Source of the DNA: an uncultured Lachnospiraceae bacterium
GTDB lineage: Bacteria; Bacillota_A; Clostridia; Lachnospirales; Lachnospiraceae
Direction: 5' to 3'
DNA: 13,550 nt
Assembly (NCBI GenBank): GCA_947302185.1
Contig: CAMYVI010000042.1
Location: forward strand, 1-13,550
Within the stretch, counting starts at the first letter, position 1. Every line of letters starts with the position of its first letter. The notes below the pieces were generated by a model. It saw only the letters and a program-made list of their open reading frames with translations, made no database searches and was not told the DNA's origin. Shown here in pieces: positions 1-6,099 of this stretch. A program made the translations under genes and the position numbers.

Positions 1-72
1 GGGACGGTTCTTCCCAGTCGGGGACGGTTCTTAATCGTTAAGAACCGTCCCCGACCGGGAAGAACCGTCCCC
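1..72. repeat. REP-like palindromic array of a 13-bp repeat (four copies)
   Basis: Two forward copies of GGGGACGGTTCTT (1-12, missing its first base at the window edge, and 20-32) are followed by two inverted copies AAGAACCGTCCCC (40-52 and 60-72). All three gaps are exactly 7 bp, so the layout is F-7-F-7-R-7-R and the whole block is nearly one palindrome; the outer gaps are also near reverse complements. It lies 17 bp past the rsmI stop codon. The central F/R pair could form a 13-bp hairpin in RNA, but no T-run follows, so it is not a standard intrinsic terminator. From memory, similar GGGGACGGTTCTT palindromes are scattered in many bacterial genomes as REP-type elements; that link is not shown by this sequence. 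The same repeat recurs at 6081-6093 and 10751-10803. Confidence 0.9.
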
Positions 73-89
73 GACGAAGGCCAACGAAA

Positions 90-929
90 TTACAGCAGCG
101 CCTGATAGACATCGCGCCTGGACATCCCCCGCGCCACCGCGACAGCCTTCATCGCCTCCTTGCGGGTCATCCCCTGAGCCTCAAAGGAAGCCACATGGTC
201 CGCAATAGACATCGTCTCGAACTCCGCACGGCGTTCGGCCTCAATCTCTTCATCCGGTTTCCCGTCAAGTACAAGTACATACTCACCGCGAGGGTCCGTC
301 TCCCCGGCAGCCGCAATCGCCTCACCTATCGTAGTGACAGTGACTGTCTCGAATTTTTTTGTCAGCTCGCGGCACAGTGTGATCCCGCGGCCCTCGCCAA
401 GCGCGTCGGCGAGCAGCCGAAGAGTCCTGACCAGCCTGTGCGGAGCCTCATATAGGACGATTGTGCGGCGCTCTGACCTGATCTGCCGAAGAATTTCATC
501 ACGATCCTTTTTGTCAGCCGGGAGAAATCCCTCGAAGGCAAATCTTCTCGTCGAGCGCCCGGACAATGTAAGGGCGGTGATACAGGCATTTGCGCCGGGC
601 AGGGAAGTCACGCGGATATGGTTTTCAATGCACATCCTGACAAGTGTCTCGCCCGGATCGGATATGGCGGGGGTTCCGGCGTCGGTGATGAGAGCGATGT
701 CGGTTCCTGCGAGAAGCCTGTTAACGAGTTCCTGACCTTTTTCGTGTTCGTTGAACTTATGATAACTGGTAGTGGGTGTATGGATGTCGAAATGCCGGAG
801 GAGATGTCCGCTGGTGCGGGTGTCCTCGGCAGCAATCAAATCGACTTCTTTCAGGATGCGCAGTACGCGCAAGGTAATGTCCTCAAGATTGCCGATTGGA
901 GTAGCGCATAAATAGAGTGTGCCTGACAT
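90..929 (-). CDS. rsmI: 16S rRNA (cytidine(1402)-2'-O)-methyltransferase RsmI
   Basis: The 279-residue product is a SAM-dependent methyltransferase of the tetrapyrrole-methylase fold. The family 2'-O-methylates C1402 in the decoding centre of 16S rRNA. Visible family signatures are ATPIGNLEDIT (residues 9-19), AEDTR (34-38), TDAGTPAISDPG (82-93), PGANACITAL (111-120) and FEGFLP (132-137). The length is normal for RsmI. The reading frame stays open for 13 codons upstream, but the start at 929 is chosen because an AAAGGAG Shine-Dalgarno sits about six bases before it and the family N-terminus begins MSGTLYLCATPIG. It is the last gene of the holB-ricT-methyltransferase cluster, the position it also holds near ricT in Bacillus. 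A terminator-like hairpin at 982-1023 separates it from the upstream gene. The stop TAA (90-92) is followed by the REP-like array. Confidence 0.97.
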   Translation of the reverse strand: MSGTLYLCATPIGNLEDITLRVLRILKEVDLIAAEDTRTSGHLLRHFDIHTPTTSYHKFNEHEKGQELVNRLLAGTDIALITDAGTPAISDPGETLVRMCIENHIRVTSLPGANACITALTLSGRSTRRFAFEGFLPADKKDRDEILRQIRSERRTIVLYEAPHRLVRTLRLLADALGEGRGITLCRELTKKFETVTVTTIGEAIAAAGETDPRGEYVLVLDGKPDEEIEAERRAEFETMSIADHVASFEAQGMTRKEAMKAVAVARGMSRRDVYQALL

Positions 930-981
930 GAAAGCTCCTTTGAAATGTTGTGGGTGTGGTGTGGTCAACGTATTCCGTCCT

Positions 982-1023
982 AAAAAATTACCGAAGCAGG
1001 TGTGAAACCAACCCTTACTTCGG
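982..1023 (-). terminator. Intrinsic terminator-like hairpin between the TrmN6-like gene and rsmI
   Basis: Read on the minus strand, CCGAAG (1023-1018) pairs with CTTCGG (996-991). A short inner helix is possible, and TAATTTTTT follows at once (T-run at 987-982). This has the form of a Rho-independent terminator, yet the next gene rsmI starts only about 50 bases further and I see no convincing -10 element in that gap. It may be a leaky or regulated terminator that lowers rsmI expression, or rsmI has a promoter I cannot recognise. Confidence 0.6.
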
Positions 1024-1083
1024 CAAATGCGTGCAAGATATTCTCGTGATCAGGTGCGGGGAAAGAGGCAAATCCGAATTCGA

Positions 1084-1815
1084 CTATTTTACTTTCCCGT
1101 AAATTCGCAGCACCTGCTCCGTGTATGTCCGGTCAGAGTTATACACGATCAGCGGTGGCTCGACGTTTAACTGGGGGCCGCCGCATTTGACGGATTCGAT
1201 CAGCACCATCGTCGGTGCCTTATTGATGAATGGGTAGACGAGCTGCATCCTCTTGGGCTCCAGATGGTTAGTCCGAAGCAAGGCAAATATTTCCGCCAGA
1301 CGGGTCGGACGGTGAACCATGATGAATCGCCCGCGACTCTTCAGGACTTTTGAACTCCGGCTGATGATATCATCCAGCGTACACATCACCTCATGGCGGG
1401 CAATGGTTTTCGCATCGGATTCACTGCGCAGACCCTGACGGGTTTTCATGTACGGCGGGTTGCAGGTGACGACCGAGAAGGATGCAGGGCCATACAGGCT
1501 TACAGCTTCGCGGAGGTCGCCCGCGGCTATGGTGATCGAATCCTCGAGATGGTTGTAGCTGACCGACCGGGAGGCGAGTTCGGCTACAGGCGCCTGGATT
1601 TCAAGGCCTGCAAATGAAGCCGCGACCCCCTCATCTCTTGCCGCCGCGTGCATGAGCAGCGGGACGATGCCGTTTCCGGTGCACAGGTCAAGAACTCTGT
1701 CACCGTTTCTCAAATGTCCGAAATGTGCGAGGAGAACGGCGTCAATGCCGAAGCAGAAGGCGTCGGGATCCTGATATATGAAGTATCCGTTTTCGAGGTC
1801 ATCCAGTCGTATCAT
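1084..1815 (-). CDS. trmN6: tRNA1(Val) (adenine(37)-N6)-methyltransferase-type SAM methyltransferase
   Basis: A 243-residue class I SAM-dependent N6-adenine methyltransferase of the TrmN6/YfiC/YabB type. SAM-binding motif I is VLDLCTGNGIVPLL (41-54). The catalytic NPPY tetrad is at 119-122, as in N6-adenine methyltransferases. The N-terminal stretch reading QDPDAFCFGIDAVLLAHF (about 15-32) is characteristic of the family. By homology it should methylate A37 of tRNA1(Val) in the cytoplasm; Firmicutes YabB homologues sit in the same place between ricT and rsmI. It starts 28 bp after the ricT stop, so the two are probably co-transcribed. The Shine-Dalgarno is weak. The symbol is assigned by family; the exact tRNA substrate in this organism is inferred. 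Confidence 0.9.
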   Translation of the reverse strand: MIRLDDLENGYFIYQDPDAFCFGIDAVLLAHFGHLRNGDRVLDLCTGNGIVPLLMHAAARDEGVAASFAGLEIQAPVAELASRSVSYNHLEDSITIAAGDLREAVSLYGPASFSVVTCNPPYMKTRQGLRSESDAKTIARHEVMCTLDDIISRSSKVLKSRGRFIMVHRPTRLAEIFALLRTNHLEPKRMQLVYPFINKAPTMVLIESVKCGGPQLNVEPPLIVYNSDRTYTEQVLRIYGKVK

Positions 1816-1843
1816 GGTATATATGAAAATTCTGTCTCAGAGA

Positions 1844-3199
1844 TTAATTCTCTGTCTGAGGCGCCTGACCCTGCTCGCCTGCCTGTTTACGGCGCGAATG
1901 GTTGCGACGGCGCCGCTTCTTTGAGCGGGAGGCTTCATCGGGAGCCGCCTGGCGCTTCTCCCCGTCGGAACCGGGAGCACTCTCGCGGTTCTTGTCCTTT
2001 CGTTGTCCGCCGCTGCGGTTTCCGGCCGGTCCACGCTCGCCATCCTCGGCTCTGCGGGCAGAAGGATCGTTCTTTGTGTTAAAATCAGTTTCTTCGCTAT
2101 AATCGGTAAAACTATCATCAATCTGCCGGCTCATAGCGGAGGCGCTATCGGCGTCGTCATATCTGCGATTTCGCTGAGCTCTTTCGCTGTAGTCTCCGTC
2201 GCTGTAGTCATCATCGACGTCTTCCGTCACGTTCTCATTCCTGCGGTTCTTTCGCCCTTTGCCGGCCTCGCCGTCGTCTGCATTGCGTCCTTTGGTTTTG
2301 TCGGGAGTGAAGTCGCTCGCATCATCTTTTCTGGATTTTTTCTCGGACTTCGGCTGATTCTGCTGGCCTTTGGACTTCTTGGAATGCGGAATGAATGTAA
2401 TATCTGAAACATGGTATTCCTGCATCTCTTTTTCGTCATTGTCTATGTCGACGATACATTTGATGCGCTGGCGCAGGATGTCGACCGAATGTACTTCTCC
2501 GTGCCGTCCGTCCGGCGTCGTCATCTGGTCGCCTTTCGCCGGCAGTCCCTTGCTGAGGGCGGTGTACGTGTCGGCCTCGTTTTTGAGGCAGCACATCAGG
2601 CGGCCGCAGCATCCGGAAATCTTGGACGGATTAAGGGACAGATTCTGTTCCTTGGCCATCTTGATTGAAACCGGTGCAAATTCTGTCAGATAGGTATGGC
2701 AGCACAGAGGCCGCCCGCAGATGCCCATTCCTCCGAGGATTTTCGTCTCGTCTCTGACGCCGATCTGTCTCAGCTCGATGCGTGTACGGAAAATGCTTGC
2801 AAGTTCCTTCACCAGGTCACGGAAGTCGATGCGTCCGTCTGCGGTGAAGTAAAAAAGCACTTTGCTGTTGTCAAATGTATACTCCGCCTGTATCAATTTC
2901 ATCTCAAGACCGCGCTCGGCAATCTTGGCTTTGCAAATTTTATAGGCTTCTTTTTCCTTGACGCGATTTTCCATTTCGCGCTCTGTGTCAAGTTCGGTCG
3001 CGACGCGAATGACATCCTTGAGAGGCTGCGGAACTTTCTCATCCTCGAGCTGCATCGGAGAGAGGATGACGGTGCCGTATTCGACGCCGCGTACAGTCTC
3101 GACGATGACGTGGTCGTTGTAATGGATGTCGAGATCTTTGGGGTCAAAATAGTATATTTTACTGGTATTTCTGAATTTTACTCCGATAATTGTCTGCAT
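1844..3199 (-). CDS. ricT: RicT (YaaT), PSP1-domain Fe-S regulatory factor with long charged C-terminal tail
   Basis: The first ~270 residues match RicT/YaaT. The PSP1 region carries the family block GGMGICGRPLCC (156-167), then the segment around SIKMAKEQNLSLNPSKISG (178-196), then CCGRLMCC (197-204). Cysteines 161, 166, 167, 197, 198, 203 and 204 correspond to the Cys-rich motif that in B. subtilis binds Fe-S clusters in the RicA-RicF-RicT complex, which promotes RNase Y-dependent mRNA maturation and affects sporulation and competence. Residues ~275-451 are an added tail, rich in K, R, D, E and S with little hydrophobic content, ending in a strongly basic run (KKRRRRNHSRRK). B. subtilis RicT is about 275 residues, so the tail nearly doubles the protein. 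It lies between holB and the TrmN6-like gene, as in Bacillus. The start has AAGGAA a few bases upstream. The ricA and ricF partners are not in this window. Confidence 0.95.
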   Translation of the reverse strand: MQTIIGVKFRNTSKIYYFDPKDLDIHYNDHVIVETVRGVEYGTVILSPMQLEDEKVPQPLKDVIRVATELDTEREMENRVKEKEAYKICKAKIAERGLEMKLIQAEYTFDNSKVLFYFTADGRIDFRDLVKELASIFRTRIELRQIGVRDETKILGGMGICGRPLCCHTYLTEFAPVSIKMAKEQNLSLNPSKISGCCGRLMCCLKNEADTYTALSKGLPAKGDQMTTPDGRHGEVHSVDILRQRIKCIVDIDNDEKEMQEYHVSDITFIPHSKKSKGQQNQPKSEKKSRKDDASDFTPDKTKGRNADDGEAGKGRKNRRNENVTEDVDDDYSDGDYSERAQRNRRYDDADSASAMSRQIDDSFTDYSEETDFNTKNDPSARRAEDGERGPAGNRSGGQRKDKNRESAPGSDGEKRQAAPDEASRSKKRRRRNHSRRKQAGEQGQAPQTEN

Positions 3200-3200
3200 T

Positions 3201-3320
3201 TTATTTCCTTATATTGAAGAATAAATATATAGTTATGCAAGTGCCGTGTTCTCTGAGCACAGCGACTAAAGCATGCGTAACATGCCGTTCAGGTATCAAA
3301 GCACATTTGCAGGAACTCAT
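3201..3320 (-). CDS. Possible 39-residue small ORF in the holB-ricT gap
   Basis: An uninterrupted frame starts at ATG 3320-3318, 12 nt after the holB stop, and ends in TAA (3203-3201), whose bases overlap the ricT ribosome-binding region. It would encode a 39-residue peptide with three cysteines, one hydrophobic patch (TCITIYLFF) and a basic end (NIRK). A weak GAGG lies about ten bases before the ATG, overlapping the end of holB. I recognise no family. The fit of the frame between the two genes suggests translational coupling, but a chance ORF in a 133-bp spacer is at least as likely. Confidence 0.2.
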   Translation of the reverse strand: MSSCKCALIPERHVTHALVAVLREHGTCITIYLFFNIRK

Positions 3321-3332
3321 CTATAACGCGCC

Positions 3333-4331
3333 TCAGAGATTCTCCGCGATGGTCAGGAAGAGGAGTTCGAGCGTGAGATCAAAGTTTACATTTGCATGAA
3401 GTCTCGTCTTCGCCTTCTCAATCGAGTCAATGATTTCCTGAAGTCCTTCATAAGAGCTGACAGAGGCTTCCCGGCGAATTTCGCTGAGCTCACGGCGAAA
3501 AACGAGGTTATCCGTCTCGCGTGTCGCCTTGTAGAGAAGCACATCCCGGAACCACATAAGCAGAATGTCGAGGAAGTCGTCGATGTTGTTTTTCTCCGCG
3601 GAAAGCCGCTTTACGATGTCGACGATTTCGTAAATCTGAAGTTCGTGAATGTCCTTGACGATCTGAACGGTGCGGTTGGCAAGATTTGCAAATGTTTCCC
3701 CCGAGGCTGCATTCTGAGCGCGCCCTATATTGCCCTGGGCAAATGCTGCCGCCACTTCAGCCTCATAGTTAGGAAGATGCATCTCATTAATGAGATACTC
3801 GCGCACTTCTCTGTCGCTGACCGTTTTCAGATTGAGACGGACGCAGCGGGAGAGAATAGTGGTCAGGAGAGAGTCGGGGTTACTTGCAAGCAGCATGATG
3901 ACCGCGTAGGCAGGCGGCTCCTCGATTGTTTTCAGGAGGGCATTCTGGGCCTGCGGATTCATTTTTTCGGCTTCGTTTATGATATATATTTTGTAGCGGC
4001 TTTCGTAGGGCCTGATGTCAATTGTATTCACGACCTGATCGCGGATTTCCCCTACTGTGATGATATTCGGCTTCTCGTGCGTGACCATGATGATATCAGG
4101 ATGATTTTGGCTGAGAGCCTTCTTGCAGGAGGTGCATTTCATGCATGGATTGCTGCGGCCTTTTTCACATTGAAGAAGTGTGGCAAATAGCGTCGCCATC
4201 AGCTTTTTCCCCGATCCCGGTTCTCCGGTGAAGAGATATGCGTGCGAAACTTTGCCGCTTTTGACGGCGTTTTGAAGATGATCGATGATGTCGTTGTGTC
4301 CTACTACTGCGGCGAATCCTCTTTCGTCCAT
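3333..4331 (-). CDS. holB: DNA polymerase III subunit delta' (clamp-loader AAA+ subunit)
   Basis: A 332-residue AAA+ protein. It has the N-terminal VVGHNDIIDHLQ segment, a P-loop GEPGSGKK (36-43), a four-Cys zinc motif (C55, C63, C66, C69), a Walker B-like IINEAEKMNPQAQNALLKTIEEPP region, and the SRC motif (LTTILSRCVRL) typical of clamp-loader subunits. The delta' subunit is the stator of the complex that loads the beta clamp during replication. The P-loop ends GKK rather than GKT/GKS, in line with the weak or absent ATPase role of delta'. The start ATG at 4331 is preceded by AAAGGAGAG. It lies between the guanylate-kinase-like gene (96-bp gap) and ricT (133-bp gap), the classic Firmicutes order. 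Confidence 0.95.
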   Translation of the reverse strand: MDERGFAAVVGHNDIIDHLQNAVKSGKVSHAYLFTGEPGSGKKLMATLFATLLQCEKGRSNPCMKCTSCKKALSQNHPDIIMVTHEKPNIITVGEIRDQVVNTIDIRPYESRYKIYIINEAEKMNPQAQNALLKTIEEPPAYAVIMLLASNPDSLLTTILSRCVRLNLKTVSDREVREYLINEMHLPNYEAEVAAAFAQGNIGRAQNAASGETFANLANRTVQIVKDIHELQIYEIVDIVKRLSAEKNNIDDFLDILLMWFRDVLLYKATRETDNLVFRRELSEIRREASVSSYEGLQEIIDSIEKAKTRLHANVNFDLTLELLFLTIAENL

Positions 4332-4427
4332 GCGTTCTCTCCTTTCCGGTGTTGCGGCGGTGGCCGGGTGTTGGTGTGTTGTTATCGCTGCGGCGCTATC
4401 GGTGCGAGTGTCGTTTTTCTGCCTGCA

Positions 4428-5033
4428 CTATTTCACCCGGCTGATTGAATTTTCATCTATGGTACTGCGAATCTCCTTAATACAGTCTTCCAGCAGCCCG
4501 TTATTGTCGTAGCGGCGTGTTATGCCGGCGGCTTGGATCCTGGCTTCGTCGAAGTCCTCGCTGTCCGCGAGAAAACGTCGGCACATTTCTTTGTAGCGTG
4601 GCTGTTCCTGACCGGATTCTCTCTTCATGGCCCGTGTCAGAAGATTCTCGTCGTTCACATAGATATAGAGCGGAGTGACGAGATCTGCCCCGAAGTAGTC
4701 GCGTATTTTTCGGTAGGAGACAAGTGTTCCGATTGCGAGATAGTTGTTATTCTGCGGGTCGAGCCCGTTATCGACGGTCGCGTATGTCCAGGGTCCGTAA
4801 ATTGTCTGGTAAGTGCGCTCTTCTATGACTTTGCCTTCCCGGCGGAAGGCGTTAAGACCTGCTTCATCCGTGAAGTGGTACTGAAGGCCGTTTTCTTCAC
4901 CGGTCCGGATCGGGCGTGTGGTGTAGAGGATGATGGGCTGCAGGCGGATTTTCGAATTTGCATAATCCGTCATAAGTTCGGTGTAAATTTTGTCTTTGCC
5001 GGAGGCTGATTTGCCCATTATATAAAAAATCAT
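4428..5033 (-). CDS. Guanylate kinase-like P-loop protein
   Basis: A 201-residue protein with a P-loop GKSASGKD (7-14) and a GMP-binding-like segment TTRPIRTGEENGLQYHF (38-54) that matches the guanylate kinase consensus (TTR, R43, GE, Y52). The family phosphorylates GMP to GDP. Two things argue against simply naming it gmk. The P-loop ends in Asp14 where Ser/Thr normally contacts Mg-ATP, and the gene sits where Bacillus has tmk, at the head of the holB cluster. It may be a specialised or regulatory paralogue with the housekeeping gmk elsewhere. The ATG at 5033 has only a weak GAGAGAG upstream; Met6 is a less likely alternative start. It is probably first in the operon driven by the promoter at 5107-5135. 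Confidence 0.85.
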   Translation of the reverse strand: MIFYIMGKSASGKDKIYTELMTDYANSKIRLQPIILYTTRPIRTGEENGLQYHFTDEAGLNAFRREGKVIEERTYQTIYGPWTYATVDNGLDPQNNNYLAIGTLVSYRKIRDYFGADLVTPLYIYVNDENLLTRAMKRESGQEQPRYKEMCRRFLADSEDFDEARIQAAGITRRYDNNGLLEDCIKEIRSTIDENSISRVK

Positions 5034-5056
5034 GACATGACTCTCTCATCTGTATA

Positions 5057-5095
5057 TTTCGGAAGAACTCCGCCGAAAGAGTGACATATTCTTCC
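5057..5095 (-). promoter_or_regulatory. Leader with two mutually exclusive hairpins
   Basis: In the presumed 5' leader of the guanylate-kinase-like/holB operon, GGAAGAA/TTCTTCC (plus strand 5061-5067 and 5089-5095) can form a 7-bp stem. TTTCGG/CCGAAA (5057-5062 and 5073-5078) can form a 6-bp stem. They share the bases at 5061-5062, so only one can form at a time. There is no T-run, so any switch would act on translation or stability. It may be chance. Confidence 0.3.
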
Positions 5096-5106
5096 ATAAT
5101 TAATTA

Positions 5107-5135
5107 ATTTTACCTGTAAAGCAAATGAAAATCAA
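5107..5135 (-). promoter_or_regulatory. SigA-type promoter of the guanylate-kinase-like/holB/ricT operon
   Basis: On the minus strand, TTGATT (5135-5130) and TAAAAT (5112-5107) are separated by exactly 17 bp. The predicted transcription start is near 5100, leaving a leader of about 65 nt before the ATG at 5033. It lies just downstream of the terminator of the preceding gene, which suits an operon boundary. Confidence 0.6.
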
Positions 5136-5200
5136 GATGAACGAAGAGGGTTGACAAATTTCGGATTATCAGCTCTCGGATATTCGTTTCGAAAATGAGA

Positions 5201-5234
5201 GAAAAAGAATGGACTGTCGCTTTAGACAGCCCAT
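5201..5234 (-). terminator. Rho-independent terminator of the cytidylate-kinase-like gene
   Basis: Read on the minus strand, ATGGGCTGTC pairs with GACAGTCCAT (5234-5225 with 5218-5209) as a 10-bp stem with one G-U pair and a six-base loop. TCTTTTTCTC follows. The G-U pair makes the hairpin better on the minus strand than on the plus. It lies 83 bp past the stop codon of the 5317-5931 gene. Confidence 0.8.
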
Positions 5235-5316
5235 TTGTAAACAGATTTTGCTTTTCGATGCAGGTCATGACTGAGATGCTCACAGGTGAGCAAGACAGCC
5301 TGCTTACGGAAGCATA

Positions 5317-5931
5317 TTACTTCTCGATATAACCCTTTATCGCCAGGAAGTCTTCTATAAGTTTGACTGCGCCGTCGATACCTACCGCGGAGCTGTTGAT
5401 CATGAGATCCATGCCCTCCGTGCTGCCCCACTTCTTGTCCGTGTAGAACTGATAGTAAGATTTTCTGGCTTTGTCCATGCGACGGATGATTTTTTCGGCT
5501 GCGAGGTCTTCGGCGATGCTTTCTTTCTCCATGATGCGGGCGACCCGGTCGGCTTTCGGAGCGTAAATGAAGATGCTGACAACATCCGGGTACTCCCAGA
5601 GGATGTCATTGGCACAGCGACCGACAAAGATGGCGGGACCTTCATTTGCGGCATCCCGGATAATGTTGGACTGCAGCGCGAACAGACGCGAGGAGCGGGA
5701 CGCGGTGTCGATGCCGTAGCTGATGTACGGATCGAAGAACGGGTTGGAGATGTGCTCGTCGGTCGCCTCGAGGACATCCGGGTCAATATTGTGCCGTTCA
5801 CTGATCATTTCAATCAGGTTCTTGTCATAGACTTTGATGCCGAGTTCTTTGCCGAGCGCTTCTGCGATGACTCGCCCGCCGCTGCCGTACTCGCGGCCGA
5901 GGGTGATGAGAACTTTCTTTAACAGTTTCAT
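5317..5931 (-). CDS. Cytidylate kinase-like family protein
   Basis: A 204-residue protein of the cytidylate-kinase-like P-loop family common in Clostridia. The N-terminus ITLGREYGSGGR (9-20) replaces the usual GxxGxGKS P-loop and lacks the Walker lysine, as is usual in this family. VGRCANDIL (103-111) and the basic/aromatic segment from RRMDKARKSYY to TDKKWG (150-169) are further family marks. The frame is open 29 codons further upstream, but the start at 5931 is chosen because GGGGAGGTG sits about six bases before it and the upstream residues are low-complexity. Biochemical activity of this subfamily is not established to my knowledge, so NMP kinase function is inferred. It looks monocistronic, with an extended -10 near 6000-6008 and a terminator at 5201-5234. 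Confidence 0.88.
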   Translation of the reverse strand: MKLLKKVLITLGREYGSGGRVIAEALGKELGIKVYDKNLIEMISERHNIDPDVLEATDEHISNPFFDPYISYGIDTASRSSRLFALQSNIIRDAANEGPAIFVGRCANDILWEYPDVVSIFIYAPKADRVARIMEKESIAEDLAAEKIIRRMDKARKSYYQFYTDKKWGSTEGMDLMINSSAVGIDGAVKLIEDFLAIKGYIEK

Positions 5932-5999
5932 GAGAACACCTCCCCATAATATTGTATATTTGTGTAAAATTGACAGGAAATTCATATATTTATAGTTAC

Positions 6000-6008
6000 A
6001 TTTTAGCA
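6000..6008 (-). promoter_or_regulatory. Extended -10 element upstream of the cytidylate-kinase-like gene
   Basis: The minus strand reads TGCTAAAAT, an extended -10 (TGn plus TAAAAT). No good -35 lies 16-18 bp upstream, which extended -10 promoters can do without. It would give a leader of about 60 nt ending in the strong GGGGAGGTG ribosome-binding site. Confidence 0.4.
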
Positions 6009-6080
6009 TAATCCACAAGAAAATAAAGTACTATTTCAATAAAATTCGCTTATTGTGCGCTTATGGACTGGCGACAGGTC

Positions 6081-6093
6081 AAGAACCGTCCCT
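6081..6093. repeat. Solitary REP-like half-site
   Basis: AAGAACCGTCCCT matches the inverted form of the 13-bp repeat at 1-72 and 10751-10803 except for the last base. No paired copy lies at the 20-bp phase on either side. It sits 6 bp beyond the recQ stop codon, in the same gene-end position as the two larger arrays, and is probably a remnant. Confidence 0.75.
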
Positions 6094-6099
6094 GCCTAA

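Noticed and set aside
1..72. Evenly spaced short repeats resembling a CRISPR array
   Set aside because: Units are 13 bp with 7-bp gaps and alternate orientation; CRISPR repeats are longer, in one orientation, with ~30-bp spacers, and no cas gene is present.
930..968. Longer RsmI start with 13 extra residues
   Set aside because: The Shine-Dalgarno AAAGGAG lies inside the extension and fits the start at 929; family N-termini begin there.
5932..6018. Longer start of the cytidylate-kinase-like protein
   Set aside because: GGGGAGGTG directly precedes the internal Met, and the extension has AT-rich promoter-like sequence rather than family residues.
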